Numbered from the stretch's first letter, positions 7,712 to 15,636 are shown. The stretch: 26,234 nt of DNA from JAVBOW01 sp031551595 (GCA_031551595.1 JAVBNK010000186.1:1-26234), one strand, 5' to 3'. A program made the numbers and translations. The notes: generated from the letters alone by a model not told the origin.

Positions 7712-7771
7712 ATCCGGGGCGAAGGGCTGAACACAGGCGCATTCATCCTCCGCCGGCTGCGTGCCGAAGTT

Positions 7772-8869
7772 TTATTTTGAATACAGGTCCAGCAACTCGT
7801 GGGCGGCGGTGAACGAACTTATCTTGCCCTCAAGCACCCGCTGTTCGTAGCCGGCCATCACGGCCTCGATGCGCGGCGAACGGTAGAAATTCTCGCGCAA
7901 ACGCTCGTCGATCGTCCCGTACATCCAGTATTTGTTCTGGTTGCGGCGGTTCGACTCGAAGAAGCCGTTGGCGCGGGTGAAGGCGATGAACTCCTCGATG
8001 CCGCCCCAGACTTCGTCCAGTCCCGCGCCCGACACCGACGAGCAGGTACAGACTTTCGGCCGGAAACCGGACTCCGCCAGCGGGAACAGGCTCAATGCGC
8101 TTGTGATCTGCGCTTTCGCCAGGTTGGCACCGTTGATGTTGTCGCCGTCGGCTTTGGTGATGGCGATCAGGTCGGCCATCTCCATAATGCCGCGCTTGAT
8201 GCCCTGCAACTCGTCGCCCGCACCCGAGATCTGCAGCAGCATGAACATGTCGACCATCGAATGGACGGCCGTTTCGCTCTGCCCCACGCCCACCGTTTCG
8301 ACGAAAATCACATCGTACCCGGCGGCCTCGCACAGCACGATGCTCTCGCGTGTCTTGCGTGCCACGCCGCCCAGCGAACCCGCCGAAGGCGAGGGGCGTA
8401 TAAAGGCGTCGGGATTGACCGTCAGGGATTCCATGCGGGTTTTGTCGCCGAGGATCGAGCCCCCGCTACGTTGCGACGAGGGGTCGATGGCCAGCACGGC
8501 CAGGCGATGCCCGCGCGAGGTCACCATCCCCCCGACGGCCTCGATGAAGGTCGATTTACCGGCCCCGGGAACCCCCGTAATGCCGATGCGCACCGAACGG
8601 CCCGCATGGGGCAGGCAGCCTTCGATGATGGCCTGGGCCTGGGCGTAATGGTCCGGGTTGTGGCTTTCCACGAGGGTGATGGCCTGTGAAAGGATCGAAA
8701 AATCACGTGCGAGGATACCGCGGACATAATCCCCGGCGGAGAGTTGCGCACGGCGCACACGGCGGTAGTGGGGATTGACCGCCGGAGGCTGCCTGACCCC
8801 TTCGTTGACGGACAACGCGCTGTCGTACAGCTCCTTGTGATGGTCTTCGTAATGGTCTACACGGCTCAT
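7772..8869 (-). CDS. meaB: methylmalonyl-CoA mutase-associated GTPase MeaB (ArgK family)
   Basis: MeaB is a G3E-family P-loop GTPase that loads and protects the B12 cofactor of methylmalonyl-CoA mutase. Motifs: Walker A GVPGAGKST (99-107), the switch region DPSSQRSGGS (129-138) followed by GDKTRM, ETVGVGQSE (191-199) as Walker B/G3, and TKAD (238-241) as the guanine-specificity motif. The length is 365 residues from ATG 8869. A longer frame to 8923 exists, but the ATG at 8869 overlaps the TGA of the upstream thioredoxin-like gene (ATGA) and gives the normal length. It fits with the methylmalonyl-CoA operon starting at 10983 on the other strand; the mutase genes are not in the window. Confidence 0.95.
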   Translation of the reverse strand: MSRVDHYEDHHKELYDSALSVNEGVRQPPAVNPHYRRVRRAQLSAGDYVRGILARDFSILSQAITLVESHNPDHYAQAQAIIEGCLPHAGRSVRIGITGVPGAGKSTFIEAVGGMVTSRGHRLAVLAIDPSSQRSGGSILGDKTRMESLTVNPDAFIRPSPSAGSLGGVARKTRESIVLCEAAGYDVIFVETVGVGQSETAVHSMVDMFMLLQISGAGDELQGIKRGIMEMADLIAITKADGDNINGANLAKAQITSALSLFPLAESGFRPKVCTCSSVSGAGLDEVWGGIEEFIAFTRANGFFESNRRNQNKYWMYGTIDERLRENFYRSPRIEAVMAGYEQRVLEGKISSFTAAHELLDLYSK

Positions 8870-9324
8870 TTCAGGAGTTTGTCGAGTTTCTGCGGGGAGA
8901 GCGAGGCCGGGTTGCCGAACCATGCGATGCGTCCCCGGGCGTCTACGAGCACCCCGAAAGGCACATATTGTACGTCATACGCAGCGAAGGTGCGGCCGTT
9001 GTCGTCGGCCGCGGCCGAGAAGGGACGGGCCCCCTCGCCGATCGAGGCCCGCAATTGGGCGGGCGCCTGGCGCGAAATGAGCGTTACGTTCATGCGGCCT
9101 TCGTATTTCCCGGCCAGCGAGGCCAGCGCACGCAGACGGTCGGCCGCACCGGCGCCGTCGGGGTGGAAAAATTCGATGAAACGGGGCAGGTTGGCCTGTT
9201 TCGCAGGCCCTTCGACCCACTCTTTGACTTTGAGGTCAGGGGCTTTGTCACCGATGGCCAACTTCTGTGCCGACGCCGCGGACATCGCCGCGAGCAGTAC
9301 GGCCATGATCAAAAACCTTTTCAT
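8866..9324 (-). CDS. secreted thioredoxin-fold protein without active-site cysteines
   Basis: 152 residues with a signal peptide (MKRFLIMAVLLAAMSAASA, cleaved before QK). The mature part follows the TlpA/AhpC thioredoxin-like pattern: IGDKAPDLKVKEW, the first core strand RFIEFFHPDG, and the segment YDVQYVPFGVLVDARGRIAW, where VPFGVLVD matches the cis-proline strand and turn. Where redox-active relatives have WCxxC the sequence is HPDGAGAAD, and the whole protein has no cysteine, so it cannot be a thiol oxidoreductase. The ATG at 9322-9324 gives the cleanest signal peptide; 9340-9342 is an alternative. Its TGA overlaps the meaB start, so it leads that operon, an odd partner for a cytoplasmic B12 chaperone. 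Confidence 0.8.
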   Translation of the reverse strand: MKRFLIMAVLLAAMSAASAQKLAIGDKAPDLKVKEWVEGPAKQANLPRFIEFFHPDGAGAADRLRALASLAGKYEGRMNVTLISRQAPAQLRASIGEGARPFSAAADDNGRTFAAYDVQYVPFGVLVDARGRIAWFGNPASLSPQKLDKLLK

Positions 9325-9657
9325 TGCGTTCCCGGTTTTCATGGATGCCCGGGGACAAACCCCCGGACAGAGTTAACAAAAGCTAAAGAGCAATTCTCAA
9401 GCATGCCTGGAAGAATTGCCGAAACGCAAAGCGCTTCGCCGAAGGCAAAGATACGAAATAAGGGATAGGATCCACCTCCCTTTTTTTATCAAATATCGGC
9501 CCCCGGCGGCAAAGGCCCAAAAATACAATGCACAAATAGCTACTCATCAGCTACTTACATCATATCGACACGTTTTTTCCCCGACCCAGTACCGGCGACC
9601 GGATGCACCTATAAAACTAAGACCTGGCGCAAGTCAACGTGAATCAGGGGGTCGCCG
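9325..9657. other. non-coding region between two leftward genes
   Basis: No supported gene. It holds the leader of the thioredoxin-like/meaB operon, with a small inverted repeat CCGGGG (9349-9354) / CCCCGG (9361-9366) and the -7 box at 9446-9453, then about 200 bases of unremarkable sequence downstream of the repeat lipoprotein gene. AGCTACT occurs twice close together near 9538-9555. I see no clear terminator for the lipoprotein gene. Confidence 0.5.
9446..9453 (-). promoter_or_regulatory. candidate -7 element for the thioredoxin-like/meaB operon
   Basis: On the minus strand this reads TATCTTTG, a full match to TAnnTTTG, about 120 bases ahead of the ATG at 9324. No TTTG is found at the expected -33 distance, so the assignment rests on the -7 box alone. 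Confidence 0.4.
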
Positions 9658-10731
9658 TTATATTTTGGGCGCTACGGCGATCGAATAGCATTCGGCGTTT
9701 TTTGTATTGGCGGGCAGGGACAGCGCGACGCGGGTCGTCCCTATCCAGACCAGGGGAGTCCATCGGTTGTCCTTATAATAATTTCCCGCCGTATAGACCA
9801 CGCCTGCGGCCACGGCGACGGAACGGCCGTAAGCCTCGTCACCGGCTTCGGCAGGCAGGGGAAGCTCTGTACAGAGATCTCCCGCCCAGACGCAGACAAT
9901 CGGTTCCGAACCGCTGCGATAACCCCCTCCCGCTACGTAAACCACGCCGTCCGAAACAACGATGGACCGACAGTCCGGCTCCCAGTCGTTACCGGGAGCA
10001 GGTAAATCCCGGCGGGTATCCCCCTCCCAGACGCAGACGACTGACCCGGAACCGTTATCGTATGTCCCCGTAATATAGATGATGCCCTCCGCAATGGCGA
10101 TCGAGGAGCACCAGCCATTCTCCCCGCCGGACCGGGCCAGGTTAGTACAGACCCCTTCTTTCCAGATACAGCCGACGTTCTGTAGACCGACGCCGTAATT
10201 TCCAACGGCGCAGATCTGCCCTTCGGAAACGGCGATCGATTCGCAGAAACTGTTTTCTGCAACGTCGGGCAGGGGCAGTTCGGCAAAGGTCGTTCCCGTC
10301 CAGGTGCAGGCCCGGAACCTTCCGGCCCTGATACAGTATCCCCCGGCATAGACGATTCCGCCGGAAACCACGACTGACTGACAGACGGCCCTGTAGCCGT
10401 CGGGCACAGGCAGGTCGGTACGCACGCCGTCGGTCCAAATGCAAGGGATATCCTTTCCCCCGTCATAATAACTTCCCCCGGCATAGAATTTCCCGCCGGA
10501 AACGGCGACCGAATAGCAGCAGGCATTCCTCACTCCCTCGGGCAGCGGCAGGTCGGTGCGCACGTTATCCTTCCAGACGCAGGCGATGAACTCAGACCCG
10601 ACCTGGTAATACCCCCCGGCATAAACCACGTATCCGGGACCGGATCCCGGACCGTCCCCTTTCTGGCATCCGGAGAAATGCAGGGCGCATGCCAGCAGCG
10701 CCAGTGCGCGAAACCTGTATATTTTCTTCAT
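9658..10731 (-). CDS. lipoprotein of seven Kelch-like repeats (probable seven-bladed beta-propeller)
   Basis: A 357-residue lipoprotein: signal MKKIYRFRALALLACALHF, then SGC with lipidated C22. The rest is seven repeats of about 46 residues, each built as (V/I)YAGG-Y, a CxW strand, a (T/D)LPLP turn, and a CxSxAVxxG strand leading into the next YAGG. That layout resembles Kelch blades, and seven copies suit a closed propeller on the cell surface or in the periplasm. Nearly every blade has a cysteine in the CxW strand and another in the CxS strand; only blade 6 lacks the second (YGRS) and blade 7 the first (PLVW). ATG 10731 is chosen over the TTG at 10737 because it begins the signal peptide. 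A clear promoter lies upstream. Binding partner unknown. Confidence 0.85.
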   Translation of the reverse strand: MKKIYRFRALALLACALHFSGCQKGDGPGSGPGYVVYAGGYYQVGSEFIACVWKDNVRTDLPLPEGVRNACCYSVAVSGGKFYAGGSYYDGGKDIPCIWTDGVRTDLPVPDGYRAVCQSVVVSGGIVYAGGYCIRAGRFRACTWTGTTFAELPLPDVAENSFCESIAVSEGQICAVGNYGVGLQNVGCIWKEGVCTNLARSGGENGWCSSIAIAEGIIYITGTYDNGSGSVVCVWEGDTRRDLPAPGNDWEPDCRSIVVSDGVVYVAGGGYRSGSEPIVCVWAGDLCTELPLPAEAGDEAYGRSVAVAAGVVYTAGNYYKDNRWTPLVWIGTTRVALSLPANTKNAECYSIAVAPKI

Positions 10732-10762
10732 GGGCAAAAAATTTATCGTTCAGGACTATCTA

Positions 10763-10792
10763 CAAATATAGCGAAAAAAGTCTGCGGACAAA
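10763..10792 (-). promoter_or_regulatory. Bacteroidetes-type promoter of the repeat lipoprotein gene
   Basis: On the minus strand TTTG (10792-10789) and TATATTTG (10770-10763) are 18 bases apart, a good match to the -33/-7 promoter of this phylum, about 30 bases ahead of the ATG at 10731. Confidence 0.7.
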
Positions 10793-10907
10793 CCAAAAAA
10801 ACGCCCGGGTTCGTCCAATGTAAGGCAAATAAAGAGATCGCCCGGCCCAATGTGTCCTGAATCGTAAAAAAACGGGAAAATGTTTTAAATATTAAAAATA
10901 TAACCCC

Positions 10908-10915
10908 TACCTTTG
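10908..10915 (+). promoter_or_regulatory. -7 element of the methylmalonyl-CoA operon
   Basis: TACCTTTG matches TAnnTTTG, with a T-rich TTTTA about 20 bases upstream (10883-10887) at the -33 position. It gives a leader of roughly 60 bases before the epimerase ATG. The box lies inside a small perfect inverted repeat, CCTAC (10906-10910) / GTAGG (10915-10919). Confidence 0.6.
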
Positions 10916-10982
10916 TAGGATATGTTGTATGACGGCATCCAGGACAGGAAAAACACTCGAAAAACCATAAAAATATAACAAA

Positions 10983-11396
10983 ATGAAAGTTTCCCACATC
11001 GAACACCTCGGCATCGCCGTGGCCAACATCGAAGAAGCCATCCCCTATTGGGAGAAAGTCCTGGGCCTGAAGTGCTACAACATCGAGGAAGTGGCCGACC
11101 AAAAGGTCCGGACCGCCTTCTTCCAGGTGGGCCAGACCAAGATCGAGCTCCTGGAGCCCACCTCCGAGGAGAGCACCATCGCCAAGTTCATCGAGAAGAA
11201 AGGCCCCGGCGTACACCACGTCGCGTTTGCCGTGGATAACATCGAACAGGCCCTGGCCGATGCCGAAGCCGCAGGCGTCCAGCTGATCGACAAGACCCCG
11301 CGCATGGGCGCCGAAGGCCTCACGATCGCCTTCATGCACCCCAAATTCACCGGCGGCGTGCTGACCGAACTCTGTGAAGACAAAAACAAGAAATAG
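10983..11396 (+). CDS. mce: methylmalonyl-CoA epimerase
   Basis: This interconverts (2R)- and (2S)-methylmalonyl-CoA, linking the B12 mutase (which makes the R form) to the decarboxylase (which uses the S form). It is a VOC/glyoxalase-fold protein of 137 residues with two beta-alpha-beta-beta-beta modules: HIEHLGIAVANIEEAIPYW (5-23) and GVHHVAFAVDNIEQAL (76-91). Likely metal ligands are H8, H79 and E129 in LTELCE. The start ATG is preceded by an A-rich leader and gives the family's normal length. It is first in a five-gene operon; the next ATG follows the TAG after two bases. Confidence 0.96.
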   Translation: MKVSHIEHLGIAVANIEEAIPYWEKVLGLKCYNIEEVADQKVRTAFFQVGQTKIELLEPTSEESTIAKFIEKKGPGVHHVAFAVDNIEQALADAEAAGVQLIDKTPRMGAEGLTIAFMHPKFTGGVLTELCEDKNKK

Positions 11397-11398
11397 CC

Positions 11399-12961
11399 AT
11401 GAGCACCAACACTGAAAAAGTAAGGCAACTGATCGAGTTGCGTGAAAAGGCCCGCATGGGCGGCGGCGAAAAACGCATCGCATCGCAGCACGCCAAAGGC
11501 AAACTCACCGCCCGCGAACGCATCGCGCTGCTGTTGGACGAGGGGTCGTTCGAGGAGTTCGACATGTTCGTGCAGCACCGCTGCAACGACTTCGGCATGG
11601 AGAAGGAAACCTATTACGGCGACGGGGTGATCACCGGCTACGGCACGATCGACGGCCGGCTGGTCTACGTTTTCTCGCAGGATTTCACCGTGTTCGGCGG
11701 GTCGCTCTCCGAAACCTTCGCCGCGAAGATCTGCAAGGTGATGGACATGGCGATGAAGAACGGCGCCCCGCTGATCGGCATCAACGACTCGGGCGGCGCA
11801 CGCATCCAGGAAGGTGTCAACTCGCTGAGCGGCTATACCGAGATCTTCCAGCGCAACATCCTCGCTTCGGGCGTGATCCCGCAGATCTCGGCCATCTTCG
11901 GCCCCTGCGCGGGCGGTGCGGTCTATTCCCCGGCGCTGACCGACTTCATCCTGATGAGCAAGGGCACGAGCTATATGTTCGTCACCGGCCCGAAGGTCGT
12001 CAAAACCGTGACGGGCGAAGAGGTGTCGCAGGAACAACTCGGCGGCGCGTCGATCCACGCGGCCAAGAGCGGCGTGGCCCACTTCGTGGCCGAAACCGAG
12101 CAGGAAGGTATCGCCACGCTGCGCAAGCTGCTCGGTTATATGCCCCAGAATAACCTGGAGGACGCTCCGCTGGTGGTCTGCACCGATGAGATCGACCGCC
12201 TGGAGGACAGCCTGAACGAGATCATTCCCGACAACCCGAACAAACCGTACGACGTGCTGGACGTGATCCGCGCCATCGTCGACAACGGCGAGTTCCTCGA
12301 AAGCCAGGCCCTGTTCGCCCCCAATATCGTGACCGGTTTCGCACGGTTCAACGGCCAGAGCGTCGGCATCATCGCCAACCAGCCCAAATACCTGGCCGGC
12401 GTGCTGGACATCAACGCTTCGCGCAAGGCGGCGCGTTTCGTGCGCTTCTGCGACGCGTTCAATATTCCGATCGGCACGCTGGTCGACGTGCCGGGCTTCC
12501 TGCCGGGTACGGCCCAGGAGTACGGCGGCATCATCATCCACGGCGCCAAACTGCTGTTCGCCTACGGCGAGGCTACGGTACCCAAAGTGACCGTCATTCT
12601 GAGGAAAGCTTACGGCGGGGCGTATTGCGTGATGAGCAGCAAACACCTGCGGGGCGACATCAACTATGCGTGGCCGACGGGCGAGATCGCCGTGATGGGC
12701 CCGCAGGGTGCGACCGAAGTGCTTTCGTCGAAGGAGATCGCCGCGATCACGGATCCCGAAAAGCGCGCCGCGTTCACCGCCGAGAAAGAGCAGGAGTACC
12801 GCGACAAGTTCGCCAACCCCTACGTGGCGGCCAAATTCGGCTATGTGGACGACATCATCGAGCCGCGCAACACCCGCTTCCGCGTGATCCGCGCGTTGCA
12901 GTCGCTGGCGACCAAGAAGCTGACCAACCCGGCCAAAAAACACACGAACATACCCCTGTAA
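11399..12961 (+). CDS. mmdA: methylmalonyl-CoA decarboxylase / propionyl-CoA carboxylase-type carboxyltransferase (alpha) subunit
   Basis: A 520-residue biotin-dependent carboxyltransferase with two crotonase-fold halves. The N-terminal half shows SQHAKGKLTARERIALLLD, INDSGGARIQEGV and IFGPCAGGAVYSPALTD, the first acyl-CoA and oxyanion site; the C-terminal half shows VDVPGFLPGTAQEYGG and RKAYGGAYCVMSSK, the biotin side. It moves the carboxyl group from (S)-methylmalonyl-CoA to biotin on the carrier protein, releasing propionyl-CoA. The sequence alone does not separate decarboxylase alpha from propionyl-CoA carboxylase beta. The downstream gamma, carrier and beta subunits and the absence of a biotin carboxylase favour the Na+-pumping decarboxylase. 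Confidence 0.94.
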   Translation: MSTNTEKVRQLIELREKARMGGGEKRIASQHAKGKLTARERIALLLDEGSFEEFDMFVQHRCNDFGMEKETYYGDGVITGYGTIDGRLVYVFSQDFTVFGGSLSETFAAKICKVMDMAMKNGAPLIGINDSGGARIQEGVNSLSGYTEIFQRNILASGVIPQISAIFGPCAGGAVYSPALTDFILMSKGTSYMFVTGPKVVKTVTGEEVSQEQLGGASIHAAKSGVAHFVAETEQEGIATLRKLLGYMPQNNLEDAPLVVCTDEIDRLEDSLNEIIPDNPNKPYDVLDVIRAIVDNGEFLESQALFAPNIVTGFARFNGQSVGIIANQPKYLAGVLDINASRKAARFVRFCDAFNIPIGTLVDVPGFLPGTAQEYGGIIIHGAKLLFAYGEATVPKVTVILRKAYGGAYCVMSSKHLRGDINYAWPTGEIAVMGPQGATEVLSSKEIAAITDPEKRAAFTAEKEQEYRDKFANPYVAAKFGYVDDIIEPRNTRFRVIRALQSLATKKLTNPAKKHTNIPL

Positions 12962-12965
12962 GGCC

Positions 12966-13865
12966 ATGAAAAGGATTTTAGTCACACTCGTTCTGTGCGC
13001 CGCCGCGGCCGGGGCTTACGCCCAGGGGCCGAAGGATATCCGCATCAACGAGTTCATGGTCGTGAACCAGACCAATTACGAGGACGATTACGGCCACCGT
13101 ATCGGCTGGATCGAGCTGCACAACACGGGCCACTCGAAGGTCGACGTGGCGGGCTGCTACCTGACCGTCACGCAGGGCGACAAACTGGCCGGATACCGCA
13201 TCCCGGCCCACGACTCGCGCACGGTGATCGAACCGCTGGGCTACCTGGTCTTCTTCTGCGACGGCACGGACACGAAGGGTACGTTCCACACCAACTTCAC
13301 CCTCGACCGGACGGGCTACATCGCCTTCATGGACGCGTCGAGCAAGGGCGAGCCGATCAGCCAGGTCGAATACACGGTGGCCGACCAGGAGCCGGACGTG
13401 TCGATGGGTTATGAAACGGTGGACGGCGAACTGGTGTTCCAAAAACTGACCCGCACCACCCCGATGGCGACCAACGACATCGCCAACCCCGTCCCGAAAC
13501 ACGAGCTGTTCCGCCAGATGGACCCGTCGGGCGGCCTGCTGGCCATCACGGCCATGGCTGTGGTGTTCTCGGCATTGCTGGTATTGTTCCTGCTGTTCAA
13601 CGCATTGGGCAAGGTAATGCAACGCATGGCCGCCAGCCGCAAGCAAAGCGACAAGAGCGCCGAGCTGCTCGCCACCGCCCCGAAAAGCAACAAGACGATG
13701 GGCGGCGAGGCGGAAGTGGTCGCGATCACGCTGGCGCTGCACCAGTTCCAGAGCGAGCTGCACGACCGTCAGTCGACCATCCTGACGATCAACCGCGTGG
13801 CACGCGCCTACTCGCCGTGGAGCTCGAAGATCTACGGCCTGCGCCAAATCCCCAATAAAAAGTAA
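12966..13865 (+). CDS. OadG-type gamma subunit fused to a secreted lamin-tail domain
   Basis: A 299-residue protein in three parts. A signal peptide (1-19, cleaved at YAQ) is followed by a lamin-tail-like beta-sandwich (about 24-145), recognised from IRINEFMVVN, the IGWIELHNTG strand and GYLVFFCDG. A single strong membrane helix (about 189-215) comes next, then a cytoplasmic tail of about 85 residues ending HDRQSTILTINRVAR...WSSKIYGLRQIP, like the C-terminus of some OadG/MmdD proteins. Gamma subunits hold the carboxyltransferase on the membrane beta subunit; classical ones are only about 80-120 residues with the helix at the very start. Here the extra domain would face the periplasm. ATG 12966 lies four bases after the mmdA stop. 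Confidence 0.85.
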   Translation: MKRILVTLVLCAAAAGAYAQGPKDIRINEFMVVNQTNYEDDYGHRIGWIELHNTGHSKVDVAGCYLTVTQGDKLAGYRIPAHDSRTVIEPLGYLVFFCDGTDTKGTFHTNFTLDRTGYIAFMDASSKGEPISQVEYTVADQEPDVSMGYETVDGELVFQKLTRTTPMATNDIANPVPKHELFRQMDPSGGLLAITAMAVVFSALLVLFLLFNALGKVMQRMAASRKQSDKSAELLATAPKSNKTMGGEAEVVAITLALHQFQSELHDRQSTILTINRVARAYSPWSSKIYGLRQIPNKK

Positions 13866-13896
13866 CCGGCCGGCCCGGCATTAAAAAACGCAACAG

Positions 13897-14343
13897 ATGA
13901 AAACCTATAAATTCAAGATCGACGGCAGCGATTACGCCGTCACCATCAACAGCATAGAGAACAACATCGCCGAAGTGACGGTCAACGACACGCCCTATAC
14001 CGTGGAATTGGAAGGCCCGGCGGCCCAGGCGGCCCCCCAGCTTCCCAGGCCCACTCCGGCGCAGGCCACCGTGCCTTCGACCGACGCCCACCCGGCGGTG
14101 GCCCGTACGGCCAAACCCGCCGCCGCAGGCAGCCTGGCGGTGAAAAGCCCGCTCCCGGGCGTGATCCTCAACCTGATGGTCGAGGTGGGCCAGCAGGTCA
14201 AGGTCGGCCAGCGCCTGCTGATCCTCGAAGCGATGAAGATGGAAAACAACATCGACTCGGACCGCGAAGGAGTCGTCAAATCAATCGAAGTGCGCAAGGG
14301 CGATTCGGTCCTGGAAGGTGACGTACTGTTAACGATCGGATAA
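13897..14343 (+). CDS. biotin carboxyl carrier subunit of the decarboxylase
   Basis: 148 residues. An N-terminal small domain KTYKFKIDGSDYAVTI...TPYTVELEG (2-40) is followed by a Pro/Ala-rich flexible linker (41-77) and a biotinyl domain (78-148). The biotin site is EAMKMEN with K114. The domain carries CO2 from the carboxyltransferase to the membrane beta subunit. This matches the mmdC/gamma-type carrier of Na+-dependent decarboxylases. It sits between the OadG-type gene (31 bases upstream) and the beta subunit (two bases downstream). Confidence 0.95.
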   Translation: MKTYKFKIDGSDYAVTINSIENNIAEVTVNDTPYTVELEGPAAQAAPQLPRPTPAQATVPSTDAHPAVARTAKPAAAGSLAVKSPLPGVILNLMVEVGQQVKVGQRLLILEAMKMENNIDSDREGVVKSIEVRKGDSVLEGDVLLTIG

Positions 14344-14345
14344 CC

Positions 14346-15524
14346 ATGACAGCGGCACTGCAAGCGACTCACAACGGTTTCTTCTCGTTCCTCGGGGAGA
14401 ACCTCCACACGTTCTTCACCTACACCGGGTTCGCCAACGTGACCTGGGGCCACATTGCGATGATCCTCATCGGGATGGTGTTCATCTACCTGGCCATCGT
14501 GAAGCATTTCGAGCCGATGCTGCTGGTACCCATCGGGTTCGGTATCATCATCGGCAATATCCCCTTCTTCCCCGGCATCGAGATCGGCATCTATGAGGAC
14601 GGATCGGTGCTCAACTACCTCTATTTCGGGGTGGTCAAGGGCCTTTATCCGCCGCTGATCTTCCTGGGCATCGGGGCGATGACCGACTTCTCGTCGCTGA
14701 TCGCCAACCCCAAGCTGATGCTCGTAGGGGCGGCGGCCCAGTTCGGTCTCTTCGCCGCCTACATGGGCGCCCTGGCGATGGGCTACACGGCTGCCGAGGC
14801 CGGTGCGATCGGCATCATCGGCGGCGCGGACGGCCCCACGGCCATCTTCCTATCGAGCAAGCTCTCGCCCGACCTAATGGGTGCGGTCGCCATTTCGGCC
14901 TATTCCTACATGGCCCTCGTGCCGCTGATCCAGCCTCCCGTGATGAGGCTGCTGACGACCCAAAAAGAGCGCGTGATCAAGATGAAGGTCCTGCGCCAGG
15001 TGTCGCAGACCGAAAAAATCCTCTTCCCGGTCGTTGGGTTGCTGTTCACGGCGTTCCTGGTCCCTGCGGCGCTGCCGCTGCTGGGGATGCTCTTCCTGGG
15101 CAACCTGATCAAGGAGAGCGGCGTCACGAAGCGCCTCGCGGCCACGGCCAGCGGCCCGATGATCGACATCGTGACGATCCTGATCGGCCTCACGGTCGGC
15201 GCATCGACCCAGGCGACGACCTTCCTGACGGCCAAGTCGGTGGGTACGTTCCTGATCGGCGCCTGCTCGTTCTTCATCGCGACGGCGGCCGGCGTGGCGT
15301 TCGTGAAACTGATGAACCTGTTCCTCAAGGAGGGCAACAAGATCAACCCGCTGATCGGCAACGCGGGCGTGTCGGCCGTTCCGCTGGCCGCACGCGTGTC
15401 GCAGGACATGGGGATCAAGTACGACAAGACGAACTACCTGCTGATGCACGCCATGGGCCCGAACGTGGCCGGCGTGATCGGCAGCGCGGTGGCGGCAGGC
15501 GTACTGTTAGGCTTCCTGGGATAG
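14346..15524 (+). CDS. sodium ion-translocating decarboxylase beta subunit
   Basis: A 392-residue integral membrane protein of the OadB/MmdB/GcdB family, which decarboxylates carboxybiotin and moves Na+ outward. The re-entrant loop motif GGADGPTAIF (159-168) carries the key aspartate (D162, matching D203 of the Klebsiella oxaloacetate decarboxylase beta chain), and GNAGVSAVPLAARVSQ near residue 340 is the second conserved segment. About nine hydrophobic stretches are visible. It is last in the operon, two bases after the carrier gene, and is followed by a strong terminator. Its presence marks the operon as a Na+-pumping decarboxylase rather than a soluble carboxylase. Confidence 0.96.
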   Translation: MTAALQATHNGFFSFLGENLHTFFTYTGFANVTWGHIAMILIGMVFIYLAIVKHFEPMLLVPIGFGIIIGNIPFFPGIEIGIYEDGSVLNYLYFGVVKGLYPPLIFLGIGAMTDFSSLIANPKLMLVGAAAQFGLFAAYMGALAMGYTAAEAGAIGIIGGADGPTAIFLSSKLSPDLMGAVAISAYSYMALVPLIQPPVMRLLTTQKERVIKMKVLRQVSQTEKILFPVVGLLFTAFLVPAALPLLGMLFLGNLIKESGVTKRLAATASGPMIDIVTILIGLTVGASTQATTFLTAKSVGTFLIGACSFFIATAAGVAFVKLMNLFLKEGNKINPLIGNAGVSAVPLAARVSQDMGIKYDKTNYLLMHAMGPNVAGVIGSAVAAGVLLGFLG

Positions 15525-15545
15525 GGATTTTGCACGATATATATG

Positions 15546-15577
15546 ACGGCTCCGGATGTGCTCCGGAGCCGTTTTTT
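15546..15577 (+). terminator. intrinsic terminator of the methylmalonyl-CoA operon
   Basis: ACGGCTCCGGA (15546-15556) pairs perfectly with TCCGGAGCCGT (15562-15572) around the loop TGTGC and is followed by a run of T (to 15577). It lies 22 bases past the beta-subunit stop. Confidence 0.92.
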
Positions 15578-15636
15578 GTCCCTATATGCAACATCCGGGC
15601 CGCCTGGGGCATCTTATGTTAAACCTTTACGACATT

